Below are positions 14,001-22,080 of a DNA stretch of 64,000 bases, piece after piece; position 1 is the first letter of the stretch, and each line of letters begins with the position of its first letter. The translations under genes and the position numbers were made by a program. A model generated the notes under the pieces. That model searched no databases. It was not told the DNA's origin and saw nothing but the letters and a program-made list of their open reading frames with translations. This stretch comes from Cyprinodon diabolis (Eukaryota > Chordata > Actinopteri > Cyprinodontiformes > Cyprinodontidae): positions 29,458,837 through 29,522,836 of the forward strand of contig CM060069.1 in assembly GCA_030533445.1 (NCBI GenBank), in the 5' to 3' direction.

Positions 14001-17000
14001 ACATGAAGTAATCCTGTTTGGTTTCGCTGTCATCGTGAACGTACATGACACGCTCCTCTGTGATGTCTTGATTGGTGAATGTCAGTATGTTGTCATTAAT
14101 GGAAGTTGAGTTGGACAGATTGATCTTCCTTAACTGCCCATGCCTGGGGCTCACGGTTACATTATAATGAACTTCTCGGCTACTTCCCGTGCGAGTGAAC
14201 AAAATGTCCTTCGTAATTACTTTACTTGCGCCTTCAAGGATTGAAAGGCCTTTATTTAGGACAGTTACTGCACTTGACTCTGCTTTGATGTTGATTCTGA
14301 AGTCATAAGGTGTTGAAGCAGCATGAGCAGAAAAAACCTGAAAGCTGAAGGAATCTCTAGTGTCATCATGCAGCCTGTTAAACAGTTCATATTTCACCAA
14401 ACCTTCTGTGATGTTTTCTTGGCTAAAGGTTGAGTTCCTTTGCAAAACCTTCTGTCTAAGGAACAGCCTCCCTTTCTTTGGTACTGTCAGGACTCTGAAG
14501 AAGAGATCACTCTCACTGATTTTAATACCTTTAGAAATCACATGAAGGTCTTCAGGCATAAGAACGGCACTCTCAAGACCAGTCACTTCCATCTTGCTTC
14601 GTGTTACTTTCAGTGAAATCCAGCGGATCTCTATAGGGAAAACAACTTCCTCTCTTGCAATCGAATTGATGACTATTTTACATCTGAATTGGTCCTTAAC
14701 GTTGCTTTGAGTCTGAATTCCGTGATAGGTGCTGAGATATCGGATCCTTTCCTTTTCCAGAAGTCTCTGTGAGAAAAAGGTGGTGGATTTCCATTCGCCA
14801 CTTGAGTGCAACCTCTGGATCTCACCAAACTGTGGCAACTCTGTCACGTCATACCACATATCTACTGAACTATCTGCCATATTGACCTGTACAGCAAGGT
14901 GACTGGTGCTGATGATGGCAGCTTCCCCCTGATTCACCTCCAGTCCAGTTTTATTTTCTACTTTGTATTCAAGTGTCACTGCCATGATTCTTAAAACTAC
15001 TGCGTTGCTGACCTGCAAGAAAATAAATTGAAAGGAAATGGGGAAAAGCCTTTGAGAAGATACAGTAACTTTACTATCCAGATATTAGGTTGAAAGGTGA
15101 ATATACACATTTAACTTAACTGATTCAAATTCAGTAGAGTAGCCAAATGTTTACTTACTCTATGTCCATCGCTGGCTCTGAGAACCAGCCTGGATGCAGA
15201 AACTCCTGTGTGCACAAAGGTGATCTTACCATCCTCCAGATCATTTAGAGAGAACAAGTTGATGGGCCTAAAAGAGAGACAACATATTTATACATTATTT
15301 TTATGCTGCCAAATGATTGTTTGCAGGCTTTATTTTGAAAAGCCACAATATTTGTACATATATTAAAATATGTACATAGATGCAAGGCATCGTCAGAATA
15401 TCTCAGATAATAAGACTTACCTGCCAGGGTAATCTTGGTTCTCAAGGTAACCAGCTTCAGAATTTAGGTTTCCCATTGAGCTAAATACAAGATCCTCAGG
15501 CCTGCTGTCAGGGTCTGACACTCTCAGCATATCTGTTGTCAGCTGTCATAAATTACAAATTATTTTAATTTTCTTATCTTGAAATAAGCTCAGTGGAGTT
15601 CTAAATCTAGACATTCTGATTTGCCTACCTGTCGTCTAGACTTCTCAGGCAGAGTAAACAGGTTTCCTTGTGGCAAACTAAGAACAGGAGCATCATTAAC
15701 TGGAGCTATGCTGATATTAAACCGGTGCAAATGACTTTCTTCCAGAAATATAGGCATCTCATTCTTATTGTTAGAGAAGATTGAAAATGTGAAAAAGTCC
15801 TCCTGGTCTTCAGAGCCATTGTGAACGTACATGACCCGGCCCTGCCACAGGTCCAAGATGCTGAAAGTCCGATCCTTCTCCTCTGCCCCTATTCCGAGGA
15901 TCCTTTCCTGTGTTTCCTCAGGCAACCCATCTGGACCTGGACTTGGATTCAAACGCAGCTGACCACGAACAGGAGGCTCAACAATGCGACATAACAGTTG
16001 TGATGGATGGATCCCCAGTTTGCGAAACTCAAGATTTACCTGCCGGAATGTCGAATGGAAACACATGCAAATATGTCAATCATTGCACTGTTAAAGAAAC
16101 ACAAAACATGGGAGCAAAACATAAAAGGGATCTACCTTTATGTGTTTGGGTTCAAGCAGTGCCTGGCCACCTTCAGGGACCTCCAACGTTCGAAGCGACA
16201 ATAAATTTGTGACCCTCCTGTAGCCGATACTCTGTGTGGTGGCAACATCGTGCTCAGGCAAATCTGTGGAACTGGATATGATCACTACCTTTGGAGCCTG
16301 GCCTATGTTACAGCCCACAGTAACATCCTTAGTGGCTATGGCATGAGGTAAGCCAGTCTTTTGGCCATTCACTGTAATTTTTTGTAGACAGCCTTTAAAT
16401 GATCTTCCCCCTCCTTCTTCAAGAGAAACAGAAGATAATCCAGCACTTTTTGCTTTTTCTAGAGCAACCTTATCCAGTCCTCCAAGGAAGAGAGGCCCTT
16501 TGAGCTGGATGGCCTGGAGGTCCTGACTCAGACTGGTCTTCACTAACTCCTTGCCTACCTTCAGTTGAATGCTATCAGGTAGTAGGAGCACCTGGATGGT
16601 GTACCAGGTATGCTTGTTGTAGACATGTGTCAGTGAATGCACCTCGGTTTTACCACCCTTTCCATTTCCTACTGAGGCCACAACGTGGCCATTCCTGATC
16701 TCCATCGAGACAAACCCTCCTTCACTCCCAAAGCTGTACAACACCAATCCATTTTCTTCTTTCCAAGAAGGGTGAAGTTCACACTCAAATATCCCCTCTT
16801 GAAGAACCTCCCATTGGGGTAGAGAGATGAAGGCTTTAGAGCTGGAAAACCTCACAGGATCTTCCTCTGTTGCTGAAAACAGTGGACTGCAACCCACTGA
16901 AACCTCATGGATTCTCTTGTACCCAGAATTCCCCTGAAGGCTAGAGAGTAGGTTGTGTTCATTGAAGACAACTTCATCCAAGCAACCCCTAAAGCCAGCT

Positions 17001-20000
17001 GAGATGTTTAGAAGGTAATGATGGTTAAGTCCCGCCGTCCCACCAACAAGGAGCCCATCCTCGATACTGAGCTCCAAATCTGGTCCTGGCATCCGGAGAG
17101 TAGTGTAAGAGGTTCGGTCAACAGTCATGTTGATGTTGTGCTGTGTGTGATTTAGATCAACTGTGTGCCAGGCCAGATCATTAAAGTGGGTTCCCTTTGC
17201 TGAACGCAACGACCGCTCACCTGAGCCCAGGTCCAGCCGTACCTAAGGTGTGTGGGTGGTGGTGAGAAGGAAAGAGAGAACAATAGCAACATTTTCTTGC
17301 TATCATGCCATCCTACTTACAGTACATCCCCCCAAGATAAACCAAAGTTTCCAGAATGTTTAGGGAAGGAGATAAAGTTTCTTCTTCAGCCACATTAAGA
17401 AACATGTTCTGATAAAAACCTTTTTTTTTTCTCAGTTTCAACATTCTCGCATTAAGTAGCATGATTTCCTCCAGACACTCCTCTGCATTGCGAAAATATA
17501 ATTTCCCTGTAGTATTCAATAATATACTTTCCTCTTAATTTTGAGCTCCACATTAATATGCGTCTTGGGTGGTTTAGTTTGTCTTCAGTTTAAAATACAA
17601 ACTGATATCATAGGCTATAGCCAGTCAATTTTTTTAATGCATCGTGTAGGGCTTACCTGCAGTCGTCCAGAGATCAGCTCAAGAAGTAAGAAGTCTCTGC
17701 GTCCTGCTGCCAAAAATATTAGCCCAGACTGGCTTGAGGTACGAAATCGTACGTGGATGGACGTCTGAATGGACTTCTCTATAGTTTGCAGGTGAATGTA
17801 GCCATTGCCATGGAAGGAAACTGTAACATGGAAGATAGACACAGATGAGGGAAATAGAGTAATTAAAATTTCCATTTAGTCATTGCTTATCTATGAACTT
17901 TTTTCAAAATATAGAATGTGTGTATATGGGATCATAAAATTAAACGGAAATGAATCCACTGTTTTTTTTTTGTAATAGTGTTTGTGAAAAAGCACCTATA
18001 GAGGTCATTGTAACGAGTTAAAAGTTGAGATTTGACTTGACTTTCAGTCACTGTTTCATTGATCCTAGCTAACTTGTTTGTCAATGTTGTGTCTATTCTG
18101 CACTTTGCAGCTTCGATCTGATTTCAGTTAATGATGGTTAATGCATTTAGAAATGGCTCACTAATGAGATGTTCTGATGCTAATTGGACTTCTCTGTTGA
18201 CCCAGATGATGCAAATTGACCTTTATTCATTATGACTGAAATGACATCAGCGTTCGCTGGATGGTTTGGTTTTTTTTGCCACTTTACTTTTACTGAAACT
18301 TGAATGGGAACTTCAAATACAAATAAAAGTATTTTTCCTGTCCCAACCTGTTATTCTTAGTTTTTATATAAAAAAATCCTTTTTCTTAAGCAAAGAATTT
18401 TGCGTTTCCTTTATAAGATATGCGGATACACTTCTAGCGACATATTGATATTCACTAGCTATGACAGCCACCTTGTTTTTTGAAACGATGTTACTGCTGT
18501 CAGGCAGACATCTGCAGTGACGCTCCTTCAAAAATTATAATCTTCCCCACAAATGTTATTTTGATCTGAAATTCAGTTGTAAAAGCTACACTACCTTAAT
18601 ACAGTATGTAATTGTGTTTTGCACTTTAACTCGACAAATGGGGTATTTTTTAACCACACATGGAAAAACACATATTTAGAAACAAACGAAGATATTTTAT
18701 GTTTTTCGATTTTTCTTTTTTTTCTTCTCTTTTTTTAGCAATTTAGAATAATTACCTTTTTTATTAGTTACACCCACAAGATTCAATGTACTGTACTTTA
18801 GTGGAACTTCATAAAACAGATTAATTGCCTGATTGTGACATGTGTAAAAATAACAAAAAACAAAAACAAAACTGCATAATATCAAAAAGAAAAGAAAACT
18901 TTGAGAATCATAGTGAGTATTGATTCACTTCGGTGTCAAAACTTTCCAGATCCACTCTCTGCTGCAATTGCAGCTGCGAGATTTCTGGGGGATGTCTTTT
19001 GCAAGCTTTTCTTGTTTAATAATTTAAAATTGGCCAAGTATGGTCAGACCGGAGATTGTTGGCTATTATCATACTTTCAGGTTTTGCCTTAGATCCTCAT
19101 TCGGACTTTGACTAGGCCATTCAAGCACAAGAATCTGCTTTGATCTAGGCCATTACAGTTTAGCCATGGCTTTTTTTGCTTAGAGATGACTTCCAAACCC
19201 ACTGTTTTAGTCACAAGTATTCCATCTTTTTCTACTTCTCATCAGATTCTCTTTCAGTATTGCTCTTTTATTTTAGTTCTATTAATGTTTTTAAATCTAA
19301 CCCTAAACACATTTCTACTCCCTTCTGAATAACAGCATCTCCACAGCTGCCACCACCATGTTTTTTGTGGGACACCATCTATTTTCAGATGATATTCCTC
19401 TGTGGAAATTTTTATTTATGTTGTTTAATAAGGTAGTTACACTTTAGGTCAGAACCCAGTTTTATGTGCTGGACATCTGTGCATGAGCATTCTTGTTTCC
19501 TTCCATTAAATGTGAATATTACAAAAGGGAAACAACCTTTGCTTTCATTGATTTGACCTATAAAAATGTCAGTAATGGAACGCTCAGTCTAAACGATAAT
19601 CCATTTGTGAAAACACCCAACAACAAACAATGAGTTACAAGTCAGAGACTTACTGTATGTTGGTGTAAATTGGAGACAATGAAAACTCTTGAAAGGTTTC
19701 CATAATTAAGCAATCAATGGAGGGAAGGATATTTAAAGTAAATTTTAACTTACTTTTTTTCTTAACGTATTAATTCCAGGAAGGAAACTAAAGCTGGGAA
19801 TTTTTAAATTAAACTGTAGTCCAATGGTTTGCACAGATGACCATCCAAAGTGAAACTATTAGTTTCATTTTGCTACTTTGTTTTTGAATGGAACAAAGCT
19901 AGTTATTACTTACTAGGAACCCCAAATTCTTAAAGCTTTTTACATTTTTTACATTAATCTTGAAAAAGTCGACATAATAACTTCTTATGTCTGGTTAGAA

Positions 20001-20705
20001 AATGTGTTGTGTCTGCATCGGTTACATTTTTTTTCAACAAAGAACCAACTGGTCCCAGGAAGAAGCCCTCTGCAGGCTGGCCCAGCATGCAGCACTGCAT
20101 AAAGCCTATAAATCCACTGACTGCATAACCCATAACCCATGTGTGTCCTAATCTGCCTCTATGATGCAGCACACTTTGGATTATTAGTAATCTTCCTAAT
20201 GAAATAGACACCTTGAATGAGGATGTGCACCTTTCTTATCAAACACAATAAAGGTGCAGAGATGTATGCAACTTTTTAAAAGTAAAATCCAAGACCATTC
20301 TATATTTCTCTACATATATTGATGTCTATTTTTTAAGGTGTAACTCTTGTAAATTAAGGGTTTGTGAAAGAGTGCTTTAAAAGTTAAACAAATATTTCTG
20401 CTTTTCCCAAACAGGTAAGCGCACACATCCCATCAGGTTATGATCCAGTTTAGTGCCTCATATCTCAAGTTCACAATAATGGACTAGATTAAATAATACA
20501 ATTATAAAATATGCAATGTAAACATTCAGATATTCCCTTTGGGAAAATAGGTAATTAAGTTTTCAGTAGCACAAAATAATCACATAAGTATTTTGTATGT
20601 TATTTATAAAGATGAGTTATTTTTTCTCAGCAGCACCATACCTGCATAAACGTGTCCTAAAGAAATCAGCAGTAGTATGAGCAGATCAGCCAAAAAACTT
20701 CCCAT
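1..20705 (-). CDS. cspg4: CSPG4/NG2-like chondroitin sulfate proteoglycan, 22 exons, 3' end outside window
   Basis: Type I membrane proteoglycan of the CSPG4 (NG2) family. Family members sit at the surface of glial progenitors, pericytes and other motile cells and bind matrix and growth factors. I joined 22 exons with GT/AG borders and consistent phase: 7,144 coding bases, about 2,381 residues. Layout: signal peptide (1-21), two laminin G-like domains (about 22-195 and 205-375), then a tandem series of CSPG repeats from about residue 425 to 2,260. The repeats show the family signatures YVHDDSET, FTQ(R/E)DL and PVND. Human CSPG4 is about 2,322 residues, so only the transmembrane segment and tail are missing. 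The coding region is cut into many more exons than mammalian CSPG4. Serine-glycine pairs exist, but none has the strongly acidic flank typical of a chondroitin attachment site. Teleosts carry several cspg4 paralogues and I cannot tell which one this is. Confidence 0.93.
704..876 (-). repeat. LINE-type 3' tail fragment
   Basis: Matches, with mismatches, the fragments at 12,659-12,955 and (inverted) 51,700-51,990: an AATTCAGTTTATTTATAT start, CACATGTTATCTCAAGGCAC, then AAGTTTTCTATCTAAGGAAAA and CAATCCCTCACACTAAGC. The sense orientation, judged by the A/T-rich 3' tail, is minus. Confidence 0.7.
1069..1241. mobile_element. hAT-like MITE with near full-length inverted arms
   Basis: Two arms of about 85 bases are reverse complements of each other with few mismatches. 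The outer ends read CAGAG...CTCTG. The inner part is a near-perfect 17-base stem, GAGTCCAATCTGCACAG, with a short loop near 1,164. The flanks share GGTAG imperfectly (1062- and 1242-), which could be a decayed target duplication. Class assignment is by the CAGAGGTGGG-type end. Confidence 0.6.
1376..1957 (-). CDS. cspg4: cspg4 exon 21: CSPG repeats near the membrane
   Basis: Residues 1994-2187. Shows LYFNVTDGHHRPLYKLF, SMVNNTGLSLVQGRTAVV, FQHEDLQFGRVVYHM and the start of the next repeat VLSPPKHGKLVK. Acceptor ACAG, donor GTAAAT, phase 0 at both ends. Confidence 0.92.
2057..2209 (-). CDS. cspg4: cspg4 exon 20: CSPG repeat segment
   Basis: Residues 1943-1993. Encodes VEDHDTPPEELHYLVISK and TSFTQYDVNHGRLHFTQQ. 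It continues GPDNLQ of exon 19 exactly as in other CSPG repeats. Acceptor AAAG, donor GTGAAA. Confidence 0.88.
2210..3156. other. cspg4 intron, AT-rich, nothing else recognised
   Basis: AT-rich intronic sequence with short A and TA runs. I see no coding or RNA signal. Confidence 0.5.
3157..3553 (-). CDS. cspg4: cspg4 exon 19: CSPG repeat with serine-rich insertion
   Basis: Residues 1810-1942. Starts with RSWTDFSQATLNKFGIMY, then YLHDDSETTKDSF, and later TPVNDHPPLI. Between these two repeat signatures lies an extra stretch of about 45 residues dominated by Ser and Pro (about 1850-1890). It is encoded by a polypyrimidine run on the coding strand. Acceptor ACAG, donor GTGAGC. Confidence 0.9.
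3708..3879 (-). CDS. cspg4: cspg4 exon 18: CSPG repeat segment
   Basis: Residues 1753-1810. Encodes AVVAEGGRVTIDRSKLDAS and VISLPRHGALTIQGHNLT, the first half of a repeat. Acceptor CCAG, donor GTGACA, ends phase 2. Confidence 0.88.
3983..4178 (-). CDS. cspg4: cspg4 exon 17: CSPG repeat segment
   Basis: Residues 1688-1753. Encodes VNDGLILYDQNKPESVGW and AADSFSFTVSSPPAFLP. It joins FTQRM of exon 16 to VNDGLILY as expected for a repeat. Acceptor TCAG, donor GTACCT, ends phase 1. Confidence 0.88.
4179..5730. other. cspg4 intron with (TA)n microsatellite
   Basis: AT-rich intron. The only structured element is the TA repeat at 5,023-5,066. Confidence 0.5.
5023..5066. repeat. (TA)n microsatellite
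   Basis: About 20 uninterrupted TA units within a cspg4 intron. Confidence 0.95.
5731..5906 (-). CDS. cspg4: cspg4 exon 16: CSPG repeat segment
   Basis: Residues 1629-1687. Encodes TPISEQELQVVTNNIS and APPKFGRLVQRMP, ending STFTQRM. Acceptor AAG, donor GTAGGA. Confidence 0.87.
5907..7387. other. cspg4 intron with an inserted dispersed repeat
   Basis: AT-rich intron. The right third (6,772-7,267) is a dispersed repeat listed separately. Confidence 0.5.
6772..7267. repeat. Dispersed repeat with ACCTCCAC/GTGGAGGT inverted ends
   Basis: Begins ACCTCCACCAAGGAGGTTAT and ends GTGGAGGT, forming short terminal inverted repeats. Internal phrases such as AACTTGAAAAGTTATGAACAG and AATGATCCAGATCA are familiar from an abundant animal dispersed repeat. 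I do not know its class with certainty. Confidence 0.55.
7388..7519 (-). CDS. cspg4: cspg4 exon 15: CSPG repeat segment
   Basis: Residues 1585-1629. Encodes GGFHFQVNDGVNFAPRQIF and ALVLTLQKNHPMEVYPG, very typical of this family. Acceptor GCAG, donor GTATAT, in and out phase 1. An internal CAG/GTGAAT could act as a cryptic site, but the full exon is needed for the frame. Confidence 0.87.
7605..7803 (-). CDS. cspg4: cspg4 exon 14: CSPG repeat segment
   Basis: Residues 1519-1585. Encodes STNELSAEDSDTPPEGLEYV and FTQTHIQSRQLVFVQSG. Acceptor TCAG, donor GTAAAC. Ends in phase 1 within a glycine codon. Confidence 0.88.
7804..9090. other. cspg4 intron, nothing recognised
   Basis: AT-rich intronic DNA. 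Short open frames here have no recognisable similarity. Confidence 0.45.
9091..9267 (-). CDS. cspg4: cspg4 exon 13: CSPG repeat segment
   Basis: Residues 1460-1518. Contains ISYVHDGSETLMDNFTI and TPVNDETPVV, the classic second half of a repeat. Acceptor CTAG, donor GTAGGA. Confidence 0.9.
9548..9730 (-). CDS. cspg4: cspg4 exon 12: CSPG repeat segment
   Basis: Residues 1399-1459. Encodes LNLTLDEGSSLPL and VIVPPRCGHLEH, the opening half of a repeat, ending at AFTHTE. Acceptor TCAG, donor GTATGA. Confidence 0.87.
9857..10042 (-). CDS. cspg4: cspg4 exon 11: CSPG repeat segment
   Basis: Residues 1337-1398. Contains FTQEDLNQRSVMYQQQ and NDSIVLEATNG, the second half of a repeat, ending in a hydrophobic strand PILLPLQ. 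Acceptor CCAG, donor GTATTA. Confidence 0.87.
10043..10809. other. cspg4 intron, nothing recognised
   Basis: AT-rich intron between exons 10 and 11 with no clear repeat or RNA. Confidence 0.45.
10810..10920 (-). CDS. cspg4: cspg4 exon 10: CSPG repeat segment
   Basis: Residues 1300-1336. Encodes VVHDDSLPSEIIFTV and a PPRVG turn typical of the first half of a repeat. Acceptor CCAG, donor GTAGAA, phase 0 at both ends. Confidence 0.84.
11042..11539 (-). CDS. cspg4: cspg4 exon 9: CSPG repeats
   Basis: Residues 1134-1299. Shows LQVENNTGLMVQQG and FTQRDLVAGRLAYHHSGG. The end (VVVAEGQNTSISREDVE) begins the next repeat. Acceptor AAG, donor GTGAGA. Confidence 0.9.
11731..11823 (-). CDS. cspg4: cspg4 exon 8: CSPG repeat segment
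   Basis: Residues 1103-1133. Encodes NKVLFIHSGVSFGRFVLF and VTDGKHYVSALLE, the last strands of a repeat. Acceptor TCAG, donor GTGAAT, phase 0 at both ends. A small exon of only 31 codons. Confidence 0.87.
11824..13683. other. cspg4 intron with LINE 3' tail copy
   Basis: 1.9-kb AT-rich intron. The only recognised insertion is the repeat at 12,659-12,955. A TGTCTGTCTGTCTCTCCGTC run sits near 13,466. Confidence 0.5.
12659..12955 (-). repeat. LINE-type 3' region fragment (longer copy)
   Basis: Same family as 704-876 and 51,700-51,990. Reads TATTTATATAGCACCAATTC, CACATGTCATCTAAAGGCAC, AAACTCCCTTTTAAAAGGAA, ACCTCCAGCAGAACCAGGCC and GAGCGGCCATTTGCCGAGG. The 3' A/T tail is at the low-coordinate end, so the sense strand is minus. 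Preceded by a TTCAATTCAATTCAG tract. Confidence 0.8.
13684..15012 (-). CDS. cspg4: cspg4 exon 7: large exon with several CSPG repeats
   Basis: Residues 660-1102, 443 codons, the largest exon in the window. It covers about four CSPG repeats, with VKYELFNRLHDDTRDSF, VMYVHDDSETKQDYF and LVNDQRPV signatures. The donor is GTTAGC, weaker than the others, but the frame continues exactly into exon 8. Confidence 0.92.
15159..15267 (-). CDS. cspg4: cspg4 exon 6: CSPG repeat segment
   Basis: Residues 623-659. Encodes FSLNDLEDGKITFVHTG and SRLVLRASDGHR, the second half of a repeat. Acceptor TTAG, donor GTAAGT. Confidence 0.87.
15421..15542 (-). CDS. cspg4: cspg4 exon 5: CSPG repeat segment
   Basis: Residues 583-623. 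Begins LTTDMLRVSDPDS, the strand that opens a CSPG repeat. Acceptor ACAG, donor GTAAGT. Ends in phase 2 and joins exon 6 through a split arginine codon. Confidence 0.85.
15629..16039 (-). CDS. cspg4: cspg4 exon 4: CSPG repeat
   Basis: Residues 446-582. Contains VMYVHNGSEDQEDFFTF and APVNDAPVL, the hallmark elements of a CSPG repeat. Acceptor CAG, donor GTAGGC, phase 0 at both ends. Confidence 0.9.
16136..17242 (-). CDS. cspg4: cspg4 exon 3: rest of LamG1, LamG2, start of CSPG repeat 1
   Basis: Residues 77-445, 369 codons without a stop. Shows GCLDEVVFN with a later VGC (end of LamG1) and GCLQKITVNG with VGC (end of LamG2), the paired cysteines typical of laminin G modules. The end (TLEVPEGGQALLEPKHIK) opens the first CSPG repeat. 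Both borders are phase 0. Confidence 0.92.
17657..17820 (-). CDS. cspg4: cspg4 exon 2: start of first laminin G-like domain
   Basis: Residues 22-76. Acceptor CAG before 17820, donor GTAAGC after 17657. Contains the LamG strand pattern YIHLQTIEKS and SGLIFLAAGRRDFLLLELISG. In phase 1, out phase 0. Confidence 0.9.
18110..18260. promoter_or_regulatory. Candidate intronic enhancer with octamer site
   Basis: Contains TTAATGATGGTTAATGCA, CTAATGAG, GCTAATTGG and the POU octamer ATGCAAAT (18,209-18,216) within 150 bases of non-repetitive sequence in intron 1 of cspg4. This is motif clustering only, with no conservation data. Confidence 0.25.
18930..19400 (-). mobile_element. Decayed Tc1/mariner transposase fragment
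   Basis: The plus strand reads the antisense of a fish Tc1-like transposase: GGACTTTGACTAGGCCATTC, CTGCTTTGATCTAGGCCATT, then GCTGCCACCACCATG (antisense of the HGGGS motif). The frame is broken by many changes and no complete ends were found. Confidence 0.6.
20642..20705 (-). CDS. cspg4: cspg4 coding exon 1: start codon and signal peptide
   Basis: Encodes residues 1-21: Met, a short polar start, then a Leu/Ile-rich hydrophobic core (LLILLLISLG), a typical signal peptide. The ATG has a strong context (A at -3, G at +4). The donor is GTATGG. The exon ends in phase 1, and the leftover G joins exon 2 to give VSFHGNGY, the expected start of the first laminin G domain. Stops lie upstream in frame. 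Confidence 0.85.
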
Positions 20706-21060
20706 TGTTGGTCAGGTTATTATTATCTATTCAGATGAGAGCAACATCTGGCTGCTTGACTGCACATTCCATTGCCCTGCATAGCATTCCTCTCAATGTA
20801 AACTTCCACACAGCCTGTACCCACTTTGCACAGCCCGGATTACAGCATTTAAAATCATGTACCTGTGTCTGGGCTGTTTGCAGCACAGCCAGGGGGAAGC
20901 TCCACCCACAAACTGTTAAATGCAAGAGATCTTTCAGTGGCTATGCAATACATAACCTGAACACAAGGAGGGAGTGTTGCAACATAAAGAAGGGGAAAGG
21001 CGCTTGTGTTGGAGGAGGGAATGCAGTGCTTCCTGTCTGAGGAGGACTGAAACATGATCA
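20706..21060 (-). promoter_or_regulatory. Probable cspg4 5' UTR and proximal promoter
   Basis: Immediately upstream of the cspg4 start codon. Read on the minus strand it has in-frame stops before the ATG, a TATA-like TTTTAAAT about 140 bases upstream (near 20,850) and a GTGGGTGGAGC (CACCC-type) element near 20,905. The transcription start cannot be located from sequence alone. Confidence 0.3.
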
Positions 21061-21222
21061 CTGTTGATGTTTCACTGCTAAAGACACAAAGGAGACTCTG
21101 TAATTATTCCTACCATGCTTACGTCTCAGGTTATTGTAGGAAAAACAAAAATCAGTAACATTTACTGTCATACAAAAATGCTGCGTATAACACATGAGAC
21201 CAATCCTCACTGTGGTTTGTTT

Positions 21223-21439
21223 GTATAAGCCAGGCATCCCCAAAGTCGCTCCTCGAGGGCCGCAGTCCTGCAGGTTTTAGAGGTTTCTCTGCTCCAGCAC
21301 AGCTGATTTACATTGATAGCTGATTAACAGGGTTTGCTGAACTGCAATCATCAGAATCAGCTGTGCTGAAAAGAGAAACCTCTAAAACCTGCAGGACTGC
21401 AGCCCTCAAGGACTGACTTTGGGGATGCCTGGTATAAGC
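21223..21439. mobile_element. Non-autonomous hAT element (MITE) with 8-bp TSD
   Basis: The element spans 21,231-21,431 (201 bases). Flanking GTATAAGC copies at 21,223-21,230 and 21,432-21,439 form a perfect 8-bp target duplication, as expected for hAT insertion. The terminal inverted repeats are about 60 bases long and nearly identical, starting CAGGCATCCCCAAAGTC. No coding capacity. Confidence 0.9.
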
Positions 21440-21980
21440 AATCAACCAAATGTTTTCATCAACAAAAAAACATTTTACAACTAATTTCTTTACCAGCATA
21501 AAGATTTACAGTAGAAGGAAGTTCATGAATGAAAAGTTGAATGAAATGATTCTAATTTTATTTAATTAGGACCAAGAGAAAAAAAAAACAGATACAGAAG
21601 AAGTACTGACCAAAGTTATAGCTTATTTTCAGCTTATTTCCATTCCACTGATGGGTACAAGAAGGTTTAAAAAGATACACTTAAAAAAATAAGATTACGA
21701 GAGAATTAAAAAAACACAAGATAGAAAAACTAGACAAAGGAGAACATTAAGCAGTCCTAAGTAAGAGCAACAACAATCTCTGTAGGAGTAATCACTACTT
21801 CGAAAGGCCTCTGGAATGAGCCTAAAATGAAACTATTGCCCTTTATTAATAATGCAGTGTGTAGATAAAACAACATCCAACACAACCCTAAAACGGTGAT
21901 GACAGCATCATGCTATGGGAGTGCTTTTCTTAGTAGAGGCTGATTAAAGTTGATAAATAGATAATAATTGAATAAATATT
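21440..21980. other. Intergenic, nothing recognised
   Basis: AT-rich DNA between two repeats. I see no gene. Confidence 0.4.
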
Positions 21981-22080
21981 TGAACTTTATTGATCTCACA
22001 TTGGTGAAATATACCTCTGCATTTAACCCGTCCCCTTGGGGAGCAGCGGGCTGCCATCGTGGGGCGCCCAGGAAGACATC
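21981..22080. repeat. Short copy of 'CTTTATTGATCTCACATTGG' retroposon-like repeat
   Basis: Shares GAACTTTATTGATCTCACAT, ATTTAACCC and CCTTGGGGAGCAGCGGGCTG with the copies at 27,407 and 47,568. Truncated after the shared core. Confidence 0.7.

Larger units (their letters stand above)
17821..20641. other. cspg4 intron 1: possible regulatory stretch plus Tc1 remnant
   Basis: The first intron (2.8 kb). A unique stretch at about 18,110-18,260 carries homeodomain-like TAAT cores and one exact ATGCAAAT octamer. A Tc1 transposase remnant follows at 18,930-19,400. The rest is AT-rich and unrecognised. Confidence 0.5.
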
